Origin: Dryas octopetala
Lineage: Eukaryota; Streptophyta; Magnoliopsida; Rosales; Rosaceae
Assembly: GCA_963921425.1 (NCBI GenBank)
Contig: OY992838.1
Location: 9,920,001 to 9,984,000, forward strand
DNA length: 64,000 nt
Direction: 5' to 3'
A model generated the notes under the pieces. That model searched no databases. It had not been told where the DNA came from and saw nothing but the letters and a program-made list of their open reading frames with translations. The translations under genes were made by a program, and so were the position numbers. This document shows positions 1 to 11,650 of the stretch, one piece after another. Numbering within the stretch: position 1 is the stretch's first letter; each line of letters opens with the position of its first letter.

Positions 1-177
1 GAAGGAGGGATTATGCTTATAGACATGACTCATGTTATGCAAGAACCTTTTTGAATATCAAAGAGAGTGTGACACATAATGTTAAGACCTTTCAAGGTGG
101 TTATTTTCTTTAAAAGAAAAAACTACTTAACCAAATAAAAGAAACTTAAACAATGAAGCACATTTAACTACAAAGAC

Positions 178-2148
178 TCATGCATGTGTACAAATGCCAA
201 TTGACTTCCGAAGACTAATGTGCTTTGGATTCTCTAGAGCTTTTGTAAAGATGTCTGCAAGTTGTTGTTCGGAAGGAACAAAAGTCAAAGTAAGAGTGCC
301 ACTCTCCACAAGATCTCGAATGAAATGATGTCTTATGTCAATATGCTTGGTTCTAGTATGTTGCACCGGGTTCTTGGAGATATCTATAGCACTCATGTTA
401 TCACAATAGATGAGAAAAGTTTTCTCATCAATTCCATAATCGGCTAACATTTGTCTCATCCAAATGAGTTGTGTACAACAACTCCCTGCTGCTATGTATT
501 CAGCTTCAGCAGTCGACAAAGAGACAGAATTCTGCTTCTTGCTATGCCAAGACACTAGGTTATTCCCAACATAGAAAGCACCACCCGAGGTGCTCTTCAA
601 ATCATCACTACACCCAGCCCAATCGGAGTCACTAAATCCAACCAATTTAGTGTTGGTATCATGGGTATACCACAACCCATAGTCAAGAGTCCCACTTACA
701 TATTTGATGATTCTTTTTGTTGCAAACAAATGGGAGTCTTTGGGATCACTTTGGAACCTAGCACAAACACCTACCGCAAATGATATGTCCGGTCTACTAG
801 CTGTGAGGTAGAGGAGACTTCCTATCATGCTTCTATACAAGGTTTGGTCCACTTGCTTACCACTTGGATCCCTATGAAGTTTGGAGCTTTTACTCATTGG
901 AGTAGTAGCCACTTTGGAAGACTCAAGCCCAAACTTTTTGACCAAGTTTCTAGCATACTTAGATTGGGAGATAAATATCCCACTATCTACTTGCTTGACT
1001 TGAAGCCCTAAAAAGAAATTCATTTCACCAACTAGACTCATTTCAAATTCACTAGACATTACATCAATGAATCTCTTAACATGAAAATCTGAAGTTGAAC
1101 CAAAAACAATATCATCCACATAAACTTGAGCAATCAAGACATCATTTTTCAACCTTTTTACAAATAGGGTCTTGTCAACCGACCCTCTTTGATACCCATT
1201 GGACAACAAGTGATGAGAGAGTCTCTCATACCAAGCTCTTGGAGCTTGCTTCAGCCCATACAAGGCTTTCCTCAATTTATAGACACCATCTCTCATGTGA
1301 GGATCCTCAAAACCTTTTGGTTGTTCTACAAAAACTTCCTCATTCAAGTAACCATTTAAAAACGCTGTTTTGACATCCATTTGATACAATTTGAACTTAA
1401 GATGACATGCAATGGCACAAAGCAACCTAACGGACTCAAGTCTAGCAACGGGTGCAAAAGTCTCATCAAAATCAATGCCCTCTAATTGAGAGTACCCTTG
1501 AGCAACAAGCCTAGCCTTGTTTCTAACTACATTCCCAAATTCATCGGATTTATTTTTGAATATCCATTTGGTTCCAATGACATTTGTGTTGGCTGGTCTC
1601 TCTACAAGAGTCCACACTTGGTTTCTCTCAAATTGGTTCAATTCCTCATGCATTGCACTCACCCATTCCTCATGATTGAGTGCTTCTTTGACATTTTTAG
1701 GTTCAACAATGGAAACATAGCACACATGAGCAAGTTCATTGGCCATTTGTTTTCTAGTCCTAACTGGCTGGTCTAAGGAACCTAGAATTACATCTTCACC
1801 ATGGTTACACCTCACCCATCTTGGTTTTTCAGATCTGTGACTCAGAGTTTTGTCAGTTTGTTCGCTCTCTGACTTGTCAAACTCAACAATTTTTGAGTCA
1901 TCAGTAGCTTCATCACTACCTGACTTGGACTCTTCTTTAACCAAACTAACCTCTTTCGGATCAGATTGTGGGAACAATCCATCCTTATCTGCAGCCATTT
2001 CAATAGATGCATCATGATCATCTATTTTCACATTTATGGATTCCAACATAGAATTTGTTCGCAAATTGAAGACTCTAAAAGCTCTACTATTGGATGAATA
2101 GCCTAGAAACAGACCCTCATCACTCTTGGAATCAAATTTCCCCAAATG
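178..2148 (-). pseudogene. copia reverse transcriptase-RNase H part of gag-pol, after the internal stop
   Basis: This continues the frame of the upstream gag-integrase region immediately after the TAA; no AUG follows the stop directly, so it is not an independent gene. It contains the copia reverse transcriptase domain with the [11 protein letters not shown] region and the catalytic YVDD (about residue 341 from the first TTG). The C-terminal RNase H has the SDSDWAG and AEAEYIA motifs and a normal end at TGA (180-178). About 655 codons are open. Apart from the single nonsense codon I see no frameshift, so the damage is slight and probably recent, or the stop is a sequencing difference. Confidence 0.9.
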
Positions 2149-5100
2149 TTATCTATCCCTAAGGATGTAACATGCACTCCCAAACACTCTAAAGTGTGTA
2201 ACCTTAGGTTTCCTACCCTTCCACAGTTCATAGGGAGTCTTTTTGGTTCCCGGCCTAAGATAGACTCTATTTATGGTGTAACATGCCGTGTTTACCGCCT
2301 CAGCCCAGAAATGTTTAGCAAGATTTTTGCTATTCAACATTACTCTAGCCATTTCAATCAAAACCCTATTCTTTCTCTCAACGATTCCATTTTGTTGGGG
2401 TGTTATTGGAGCTGAGAATTCATGTTTAATACCCATTTGACAACAAAACTCATCGAATTGAGAGTTTTCAAACTCAGTACCATGGTCTGATCTGATTCTG
2501 GACAGGGTTGACAGACTCGACATACCTTCACTTTTCTGCAGTTTCACAATCTTGACAAAATGATGAAATGTCTCCGACTTGTCCTTAAGAAATGACACCC
2601 AAGTGTACCTAGAAAAATCATCTACCATGACTAGAATGTATTTCTTTCCACCTATTGACAAGGTTTGGACCGGACCAACTAAATCCAAGTGAATTAGTTC
2701 AAGTGTCCTAGAGGTGCCTATGTCTTTGACTCTTTTGTGTGGTTCTTTGGTTTGTTTCCCCATTTGACATGGACCACAAACAAAAGTTTCGGGCTTTCCT
2801 ATCTTTGGAAGACCTCTAACAACCTCATGCTTAGACAACTTATAAAGGTCATGAACATTAATGTGACCAAGTCTTTGATGCCAAAGAGAGCTAGTGTCAT
2901 CAATAGCTCTATTGCAAGTATTCTCAATTTTTTCAACATTGCCATCAAACACATAGCAATCATCCCTAGACCTAGGGGCATTCAAGATCTCCCTTCCTTG
3001 GGAGTCAACAATTCTACATCCACTTTTGGACATACACACTTCACCACCCCATTCATCACAAAGTTGGCTAATACTAAGCAAATTAGAATTTAGCCCATCA
3101 ACAAATCTCACATTTTTCAATTCGGGTATACCGGGTATGTGTACAACCCCCTTTCCACTCACATATGACTTCTCTCCTCCTCCAAAAGTCACACTACCAC
3201 CATCATAAGGAGCAAGAGAGGTAAAGACCTCCTTATCTCCCGTCATATGTTTGGAACACCCACTATCTAGGTACCAAATGTTCCTCTTAGTGGCTGAAAA
3301 AGCATTCAAGGTTACTAGACATTTAGTGGAGCTCTTCACAACCCATCTTTGATATGGACATGGCTTATTTTTGGGAAGTGGGGTGACAAGTAAGGCAATT
3401 TTGGTTACCTCCTTGAGTAGATTGTTCACTTGCTCTTGTAGAGAAACATTTCTCTTTGGTTCACTTGATTTCTTTCCTCTAAGTTTGTTGCAATTTGGTC
3501 TAATGTGACCCTTGACATGACAATGATGACAAACCGGGACAAACTTTGTTTTTCTAAGTGAAGTAGAACAATCAATTTGTGTGACACTTGATGTGGCTTG
3601 ACTTGACTTAGAATGAGATGCATTTTGACCAATGTCAATGAAACCTAGACCCTTTTTAACACTATGATCAGATTCTGACTTGACAAAAATGGTCTTTGTG
3701 TTGGATACACTAGGACTATTTTCACTAAAACCCAAACCGGTTTTATCACCATGATGCTTTCCAATCCTAAGCATCCTATCCACCTTTTCAGCCCCAATGG
3801 TGAGCTCAACAATGCTCTCATTTGCTTCATGAACTTCTTTTTCAAGCTTTTCATTCAAAGATTTAAAGTAGATGTTGCTCTCCTTGAGCACTTTGACTTG
3901 ACTCTCAAAATTTTGTTTCAAGATAGCCACACTTTCTAATTCACTCTCTAATGACTCAATCTTCTCACACAATTTCAATTTAGCATTCTTTAGTTTCTGA
4001 TTTTCTTCCTTTATGCTAAGAGTTTCGGTGAAAAGTAAGTCATACTTATCACAAAGTGCAGTGTAAGACTCATCATCAGGAACAGATTCTGAGTCAGACC
4101 CACCATCTACTTGGTCAATCTCCTTGATTGATGCAACAAATGCAACTTCATCTCCCTCAACATCGGAAGAAGACTCACAATCATTTGAGTCATCACTCTC
4201 ACTATCACTCCAAGTGATTTTCATGGCTTTATTCTTACTTGAAGAATGATTCTTTCTATTGTTTGCACATTCAATTGCTATGTGACCTATTCCACCACAA
4301 GTGTAACATTTCACATCTCTCTTGGTTGTTCTTCCCTCTTTAAAGTTAGGCTTCCTCTCTTGTTTTCTCTCAAATGAATTCTCTCCTTGAGGTTTGAATT
4401 TGAACTCCTTAAAGTTGTTACCACTAGTTCTAGCTTCTCTCCCTTTATTTCTAAGAATTCGTCTAAATCTTTTGACAAAAAGGGCAACCTCATCATCGGA
4501 CATGGATGATTTTTCACTCAAGTTTTCACTCATCTCTTTGACACTTTGCAAAGCAATATCTTTTGACTTCTTGCTATCCCTTTCATCCATTTCAAGTTCC
4601 ATCTCAAAGGTTTTAAGCTTTCCTACCAATTTACCAATTTTGAGTTCATCCAAATTTTGGACTTCTTGTATTGCATGCTTCTTAGATTGAAATCTCTTAG
4701 GTAGAGATCTAAGAACCTTTTGGACAATGGTAGACTCCTCATAAGGTTTACCTAGGGACATGGCTTCATTTGTGAGGGCTTCCAACCTTTCATAGAACTC
4801 GGAAAATGACTCGGACTCTTTCATCCTAATTTCTTCAAATTTGGCATGTACCATTTGAAGCTTAAGTGACCTAACTTGTTTGTCCCCCTCATGAACAACC
4901 CTAAGTTTGTTCCAAGCTTGCCTAGCCGTGACACAATGTTGTATGTGTGCAAATTGTGAGGAAGACAGTGCAGTGACAATAGCATTTCTAGCCTTCTTGT
5001 TGGAGCTAGAGGCCGTGACTTCGGCAAAAGACCATTCGGACCTAGGCTTAGGAGTTTCAATCCCATCAACAATCCGTGTGGGAGGAATCCACTCAACATT

Positions 5101-5229
5101 GAGATACTCATATGCCAACTCATCATAGGCATCAAGAAAAATTTCAAATTTTTCTCTCCAAGCAGCGTAGTTGCTGCCATCAAAAAATGGAGGAGAGTTG
5201 CAAGATCCTGCAACACGATCTCTTTCCAT
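2149..5229 (-). pseudogene. copia gag-protease-integrase part of a broken gag-pol
   Basis: This 1026-codon frame encodes a UBN2/copia-type Gag, a first CCHC knuckle (CYTCGGIGHIAIEC, about residue 307), an acidic and coiled-coil region with many E/K/L residues (about 340-500), a second CCHC knuckle (CHHCHVKGHIRPNC, about 565), the aspartic protease motif DSGCSKHMTG (about 652), the pre-integrase HxxxxH region (LWHQRLGH, about 781), and an integrase core with its D, D (SDHG) and E (NGIVERKN) positions. It ends at an in-frame TAA (2151-2149), after which the same frame continues into reverse transcriptase. Gag, protease and integrase look otherwise undamaged. The product would lack polymerase unless the stop is read through. 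Confidence 0.9.
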
Positions 5230-5289
5230 CTAGACACACCTAGAAAACAAACAACACCCTAGGATCTCTCTATTTGCTTTTAGAGTAGC

Positions 5290-5301
5290 GCTCTGATACC
5301 A
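5290..5301 (-). other. Primer binding site (tRNA-Met type)
   Basis: The minus strand reads TGGTATCAGAGC, the standard primer binding site complementary to the initiator tRNA-Met 3' end in plant copia elements. It sits two bases inside the LTR end and about 60 bp upstream of the gag start codon at 5229. Confidence 0.9.
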
Positions 5302-5303
5302 AT

Positions 5304-6948
5304 TGAAAGTTTAATTTAGGTGATCTATTCACTCAATTAACTTGATTAATTTCACTTTCAGTGATCGGACCCCAATTTTTGGTTTATGTGATCACTCACG
5401 AACTAGTCAACCAAACACAACTCTGACGGTCCAGTAACAAAATGTGAAACTCCACATTGACTTTGAAAAACCAAAAATCACTTCAGTAAAAACAACACAA
5501 ATCAAACACACCAAGGATCAAGTGACATCCTATACACTCAGAGGACCCATCACAATAGGCATCCCAGTGTTATCCACAACTACAGTGGTGTGTGATTATC
5601 TAAACAGTTATATAAAGCATATATCAATTTTATGCAAATAGCTCCAGTACAGATTTGTGTTTAAAAGATGAGTGAGTCAGTAATCAAAACAACACAAATA
5701 GGGAAGACAGAAACACACAAAATGTTCACCCAGAAAAACCACAAAGGGTAAAAACTGGGGGTCTATCCAGCTGACCAGGCAATCCACTAAATCAGAAGTT
5801 CAATACAAAAGAGGGTACTCAGCACACAAGCTCAATCACTAAGTCCTAGACTAAGTGGCAGCTATCTTACCCATTTTGTGCAACTTCCATACGCAAGGCA
5901 GATGGTCATTCATGAAGAAGGCAGCTCCACTCCAAGCTCATCAACCCATGGCACCAATCCGCACCAAGCTCAGTGGTTTCATCAATGCATGAACATGATA
6001 TGCAAATATAGGATTCACAAACAAAGATTAATCTTCTCAAGCTATCGGCATGAAAAGATCAATATTGAATCCTTCAACTTAAATCTAAAATGAATGTGTT
6101 TGAAGTATGTATGAAGACATTTAAGCACTCAAACCCATATAGAATTTCAGATTTAACAAAAACAATTTCAGAAAATCTCTAAGTGATTTTTCAAGAATTA
6201 AAAATCATTTTCTGAAAATTTATGAAGATGAGCACCTCACATGGAAAATACCCAGCAGTGAAAACCCAAGAATTCACGCTCTGAAATGGCTCATCGACGT
6301 ACACACCAGATCTGGACAGCCAGCCCACTTATCCCCGTACACACCCACGCAAGAGGCATGTTCGCCCATGCCACGTGGAAGCCAATCAATGGCTGTCCAC
6401 AAGAGACGGATTAAGGGCATATTCCCTTTGTCCTAGAGGGGTATCCTAGTATTTACTAAGGATAGAAAAAATCAGCTGTCAAAAGGAATTTTGCATTTAA
6501 AAATCAGAATGTAGAAGATGATGAATAGTGTGTGTGCGTGAATGGGAAAGAGGAAATCAGATCTGAATGCTACAGTGGAGAAAACAAGTCTTGTGCAATG
6601 CACATGCATGTCTAATACTAAATAGAATATGGGCTTTCAAAGAATTGGGCTTAAAAAGCAAAACCCGAAATGACCCACTGTAGCAACTGTAATTTAAGTA
6701 ACAGTCACTGTACGTGAAAAACAGTGTTCATTATGATCAGTGAATGACTAGTCAAATAGACAAAAATCTGTTAATTTCATGAAATGAATGAAGTGCAGTA
6801 TACCTTGTGACTTGTTCATTCTTGACTTCTTCAAAGCAGCAGACCTTGTCCTAAATCTAGCCTAGAGCTTGTGAGTGAATAAATACAAATTAATACAATT
6901 GTTTTGACAAGGAAAATAGCCAACATTAACAAATCCTAGAAACTAACA
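5304..6948 (-). repeat. 5' LTR of the copia element
   Basis: The LTR is placed from the primer binding site and by comparison with the second duplication arm. Read on the minus strand it begins TGTTAGTTTC at 6948 and ends CTTTCA at 5304, two bases before the primer binding site, so it has the usual TG...CA ends. Arm 2 homology resumes exactly at 6949, which supports the outer boundary. A TATA-like stretch lies near 6880-6890. The mate LTR is outside the window, so LTR identity and age cannot be judged. Confidence 0.72.
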
Positions 6949-7149
6949 ATATTGAAGGGTATAATAACACTTAATTATAAATTAATATGTCTATATGTAT
7001 ATAGAGTCTTTTTCCAAGCAAGACGTCTGTTTTTTAATTAAAGAATATACGTATAGATTTTATGGCTTTTTTTGACCATTTGATTTTATTTTTGATAGAG
7101 TTTAATATTTGAAGGTATAAATCATTCATCGAGACATAGTCTTTTGTTT

Positions 7150-8135
7150 TAAGATCCATTGATTTTAACTACTAAATTTCAATAACTTTTTAGTTTAGGT
7201 ACCAAAATTAAATAGCATTTTAGATTAGGTACTAGTTGAAAAGTCAAATAAATTAACAAAGTAAAAGGTATTAGAATTTACAAATATTACATCACATGCC
7301 ATTACAATAAAAAAAATAAAAATAATATTACATTAATTTATACTATATTGTATTAAAAAAAAAAATCAATTCAGTCACAACTTAACTGTGACTATTTTGG
7401 TAAATGAAAGAGACAACTCACACCACTATACTATATATTATTTTGAGTAAAAGTATTGTTTTGACCTCTATTTATACTATATTGTAGTATAATTTCTCTA
7501 AAAAAAATTCAATTAAGTCACAACTTAACTGTGACTTTCTCATAACTTAAATGTGACTGTCGTTCAGTCACAACTAAATTTGAAGTTGTGAGTGTCGTAC
7601 AGTCACAACTAAATGTGAAGTTGAGACTACATTAGCAAATTTTCAAGATAATATAAAAGCCTTAAGGACAATTTTGTCAAAACCTTTTAAATTTTAACTA
7701 ACACTCATCGTATGTGGGCCAAAGGATAAAAATGTCAAATAGAAAATGCTCAAATCAAATAGGTCAACGTATTTATGACCTAATCTAAAAAATTACATTT
7801 AAATTTGGTAGTTCAATTGAAATATTATATAGTCTTCATGATATATCAAAAAATTATTGAGATTTGGTATTTAATCCTCATTTTCTAGTTTTTTAATGAG
7901 GAAATTACAAATGTGGTCTACTTATTTTACAAATAGTATAAATTAATGTAATATTTGTGATATAATATTATTTTTATTTTTTTATCGTAATAGCATGTAA
8001 TGTAATATTTGTAAATTTTAATACCTTTTACTTTATTATTTTGTTTAATTTTTTAACTAGTATTTAATCTAAAATACTATTTAATTTTGATACATAAATT
8101 AAAAAATCATTAAAATTTAATAATTAAAATCAACA
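7150..8135. mobile_element. AT-rich long inverted-repeat element (arm 1 copy)
   Basis: The first about 220 bases and the last about 220 bases are imperfect reverse complements (for example the GGTACTAGTT side against the AACTAGTATT side). The arms flank a centre with several TCACAACTTAACTGTGAC-like short motifs. This looks like a nonautonomous inverted-repeat transposon; the exact ends and target duplication were not resolved. Related copies lie at about 39373-40358 (duplication partner) and, more diverged, at about 37484-38965. Confidence 0.6.
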
Positions 8136-8475
8136 TGCCTTAGCATATATAACAAACAATCATGTAAGTAATTGTTATTTTAATATAATTATTGGATGCA
8201 AGATTCTCAACGTAATCAAATAATTTGATTGGACGGAGCCAAGTATATTATTTCGGAGGGATATAAATACCATTTTGTTTCGTTCTTAAAAATTATTTTA
8301 GTATTTATGTCCTCAGTTTTGACGTGGACAAATGAGAGATTGCCATGTGTCTAAAGGGAAAAACCATTCTGAAACCAAACACCCCCTTTCTGTTCCCTTT
8401 CTGTCTTTTCTCTTCTTTCCTATGCCATGACAGATCTGTCACCATCTGCCATTAGCTGCCTTCATTGCTCATAAG

Positions 8476-9731
8476 CAAGAAATAAAATTTCAGATTTCGA
8501 GAAAATTTTGATGGAAATTTCCACGGAAATTTCGAAGATTTTTAAATTTCGACAAAAATTAGACGGAAACGATGGAAATTATTATCAAAATACGGAAATT
8601 TTGAATAAAATTTTACCATATGTTTATTTAACATATTATCTACTACATTGATAAAAAATATTGAAGAAACCAAATTATATGATAGATTTCATGTAATATG
8701 TGATGAATATAATGCGCGCTGGAGGCAAATACTGTTAAATAAAATTAATATAATGAATAAATAAAATTACTAAATTTTTTATACTCTATAATATATACAC
8801 TAAACCTTATACTTTATATGCCTTAATATTACATTAAACCCTATATACTCTATATTCTTTAAGATATTGTATAAGATATTAAAATTTATGCCCTTTAGAT
8901 TATTTTTAATTATTTTTTATATAAAAATGTATTATAATTTATGGTTTAAAAATAGCTAAACGAAATCTCAAAAGAATCAAACGAAACCTCAAACCCTTTT
9001 TTTTCTTTCCAATTACCCAAAAACCTCAAACCTTAATCAACCCTAAACCTTTTTTTTTTTTTTCTTTTCTTTTTTTTCTTTTTCTTCTTTTTCTTTCCTT
9101 TTCTTTCCTTTTCTTTCCTTTTCTTTCCTTTTCTTTTTTTCTTTTTTTCTTCTTTCCTTCCTGGCTTCCACTTCTTCTCGTGGGGCGTGAGTGCGTGACC
9201 TACAGACCTTCCTTCTTCCCTTGCCTTTTTTTTTCTTTTTCTTTCCTTTTCTTTCCTCTTCTTTTTTTCTTCTTTCCTTCCTGGCTTCCACTTCTTCCCT
9301 TTCATTTCTATCTCTCCCAAGTCTCAGCCGCCACTACTAGCAGCGACTCAGCATATCTGCATATGGCATATCAATATATCATTGATATCTATTTGTCTTC
9401 TCTCTCCTTCGGTCCTCCTTCTCCAGCGCCGATCTGATTTTCTCCCTCACCGATCTGATTTTCTTTTCTCTCTGTTCTCTCTGTTCTCTCTCTTCCCTCA
9501 CCAATCATGCCGGTGCTGAGTTTGTAATTGCCAAGGAGAAGACAGAGCAAAATGGCTGGGTTTTGTTGATCGGAGCGAAATTTCGTCAAATTTCGGCGAA
9601 ATTTCAAAAAATTCGATAATTTCGGCGAAATATTAGCGAAAAATTCATAAACTAGTGTTAAAATTTCCATACCCCTAAATAACGAAATTTTCGGCGAAAT
9701 TTCACCGAAAATTTCGAAATTTAACTCACTG
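8476..9731. mobile_element. hAT-type nonautonomous element, CAAGG family (arm 1 copy)
   Basis: The element is bounded by an 8-bp duplication CTCATAAG (8468-8475 and 9732-9739). It starts CAAGAAATAAAATTTC and ends GAAATTTAACTCACTG, giving short imperfect terminal repeats. Both subterminal regions are packed with GAAATTTC-type motifs. The interior has a long TTTTC-rich pyrimidine tract (about 9045-9300) that generates spurious lysine-rich reading frames on the other strand. There is no transposase. An 8-bp duplication and short repeats fit the hAT superfamily. Confidence 0.82.
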
Positions 9732-9739
9732 CTCATAAG

Positions 9740-10440
9740 TCATAAGTTATAACCTTGTAATTAAATTTCATGGCCATAAAAAAAAAAAAAAAAAACCTTG
9801 TAATTAAATTTCAAAAATTTCTTTTTTTTGAGATTTTGAAATATTATCCATATAATTTTGTAGTTAGTGGACTAAAATTTGGTTTTCAAAATTTATTTTT
9901 TATAATTAATGAATCAAAATTTTTATATTTTTTAATTCTTAAAATTCAAAATTTAATTCCTTTAACCTATTATGGGCAATTCTGGCAGCTTTTGATTTGT
10001 TCACGTCAAAACTGAGGACATATGAGGACCAAGTATTTCCCTTTTAGGAGAAAAAACAATTTGGGGCTCTTCGACCGATATGTCTTAGCCGGGCCCTATA
10101 GCAGACAAAAAAATCTACATAACGTGTTGATTCATTTGGTTATAAAAAATAATTGCCCAAAGAAAAAATGCCCAATAATGATGATTTCTGCCAGTTGACA
10201 AACAGCTGGTGTGCTATGAGGAGAGATGATAGAGGCAAAGTAGATCAAAATTGACTACTTGTATCATTAAGTTGAAGAAAAAAAAAAAGTTAGTTTCTAA
10301 TATTATTGTTAATGTAAACAAGCCACTTCAAATGCGGCACCGCAAATACTGCCGTTAATTTATCAGCTATTTTTTTTTAGCCAAGGTCAATTTATCAGCT
10401 ATATAAAGCTTTATGAGAGAAACTTGGTTGTCCCCATTAT
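9740..10440. other. Gene-free AT-rich spacer
   Basis: I see no gene here. It includes poly-A and poly-T tracts and the short motif GCCAGTTGACAAACAGCTGG (about 10191-10210), which recurs in similar context near 21451-21470 and in arm 2, hinting at older duplications of the array. Confidence 0.6.
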
Positions 10441-10470
10441 ACGAAATGTGATGCATCACATGCAAGAGAG

Positions 10471-10513
<43 letters not shown>

Positions 10514-10543
10514 TTCTCTCTTTTCCTCTCTTTCTTATTTTCT

Positions 10544-11650
10544 TGTGATGCGACGTTCTTTATAACGGAAACAAACAAATTTTTCTCAAGAAGCTTTATA
10601 GCACAAATCAATAGACATTGGTTCTTGGTTTCCTTTTTTTTTTTGGGCAAAACAAGCCTATTTGAGTTTGAAGTTGACTTATTCTTGAGCTTCCTACGCC
10701 TCCTTCCCATTTGTAGTTTTTGTGATGCCACATCCCCTATAACGGAGAGAGACAAGTTTTTCTCAAGCTTTATAGCACAACTCAATAGACATTAGTTCTT
10801 TTCTTTTCTTTTATGGGCAAAACAAGCCCATTTGAGTTCGAAGTTGACTTATTCTTGAGCTTCCTACGCCTCATTCTCATTTGTAGTTTTTGTGATGCCA
10901 CGTCCCCTATAACGGAGACAGACAAGTTTTTCTCAAGCTTTATAGCACAAATCAATAGACATTGGTTCTTTTCTCTTCTTTTTTTTGGGCAAAACAAGCC
11001 CATTTGAGTTTGAAGTTGACTTATTCTTGAGCTTCTTATGCCTCCTTCCCATTAGGCCTGGGCATTGGGCGGGTGGGTCGGCTTGGAGCCCAACCCATCT
11101 CTGACTATACGGGTCGGTGAGAGTTGGCTCGGCTCTTTGTCGGGGACGGGTCGGAAGCAATCGGAAACGACTTGGCCGAGAAGGAGAAGGAGAAGGAGAA
11201 ACTGAGGAGAGGAGAGAAGAAGGAAGAAAGGATCCAAATTAGGTACTTCAAGACTGCGTAAAGCACCAACTAACCACACATGCTTCTATGGTTTGAAGTA
11301 TATATACGTGCCTCATCAAATGAACTTCATGTCAAACATGCTGCATACTACACCAATGAAACATCATTAGATAGATCCTAGTCCTAAACAAGTTTCCCAA
11401 GTTCAAACCTCCTGCAAGTCTCACTCTCTCCTGCAACTCTCTCTCTCTCTTTCATCTGCAGCTTTATCTCTCTCGCCTGTCACTCTCTCTCGCGGCTCGG
11501 CTCGGCTTCGGCGGGCAGTAGAGGACGGAACCCGCCACCCAAGCCGCCTCTATCGGGGTGGGTCAGCTTGAGGCTAAACGGCCGGCGGTGCGGTTGGAGT
11601 CGAGGGTTGGACGGGTTGATGCCCACCCCTACTTCCCATTTGTAGTTTTG
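10544..11650 (+). repeat. Tandem repeat of about 170-177 bp, three copies, third split by a hAT element
   Basis: Units begin with TGTGATGC at 10544, 10721 and 10891. Each runs through an ACGGA-GACAAG-TTTTTCTCAAG block to a CCTACGCCTCCTTCCCATTTGTAG block. The last unit is interrupted at CTTCCCAT by the element 11053-11631. A GA microsatellite (about 10479-10510) precedes the array. Arm 2 has the same array at about 52802-53310. Confidence 0.85.
11053..11631. mobile_element. Short hAT-type element, TAGGG family (arm 1 copy)
   Basis: It begins TAGGCCTGGGCAT and ends ATGCCCACCCCTA, imperfect inverted repeats of the TAGGGGTGGGC type, flanked by the 8-bp duplication CTTCCCAT (11045-11052 and 11632-11639). 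The interior is GC-rich with GGGTCGG/CGGCTCGG repeats. There is no coding capacity. It is inserted into the tandem repeat and is shared by both duplication arms, so it predates the duplication. Confidence 0.87.

Larger units (their letters stand above)
1..6948 (-). mobile_element. Ty1/copia LTR retrotransposon, incomplete at the window edge
   Basis: The minus strand reads, from right to left: a 5' LTR (6948-5304), a tRNA-Met-type primer binding site, gag-pol in a single frame with one internal stop, and about 177 bp of 3' untranslated sequence running off the window. Integrase precedes reverse transcriptase, which is the Ty1/copia order. The long LTR (about 1.6 kb) and the extended, coiled-coil-rich gag with two zinc knuckles are reminiscent of Sirevirus-type copia elements; this lineage call is inference. 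The 3' LTR and the left target-site duplication are not in the window. The expected right duplication would be ATATT at 6949-6953. Confidence 0.9.

Noticed and set aside
1-177. 3' LTR of the copia element at the left edge
   Set aside because: These bases do not match the 5' LTR start at 6948 or its end at 5304; the 3' LTR must lie outside the window.
7370-7620. CRISPR-like array from repeated TCACAACTTAACTGTGAC words
   Set aside because: Repeats are irregular in spacing, palindromic and lie inside a plant inverted-repeat transposon; CRISPR arrays are not expected in a plant nuclear genome.
8308-8310. CACTA excision from arm 1 instead of insertion in arm 2
   Set aside because: CACTA excision usually leaves a footprint, and arm 1 has a clean single TGT.
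9033-9320. Lysine/arginine-rich open frames on the minus strand (also at 51260-51566 and 55016-55311)
   Set aside because: They are translations of TTTTC-type pyrimidine tracts inside hAT elements and have no domain character.
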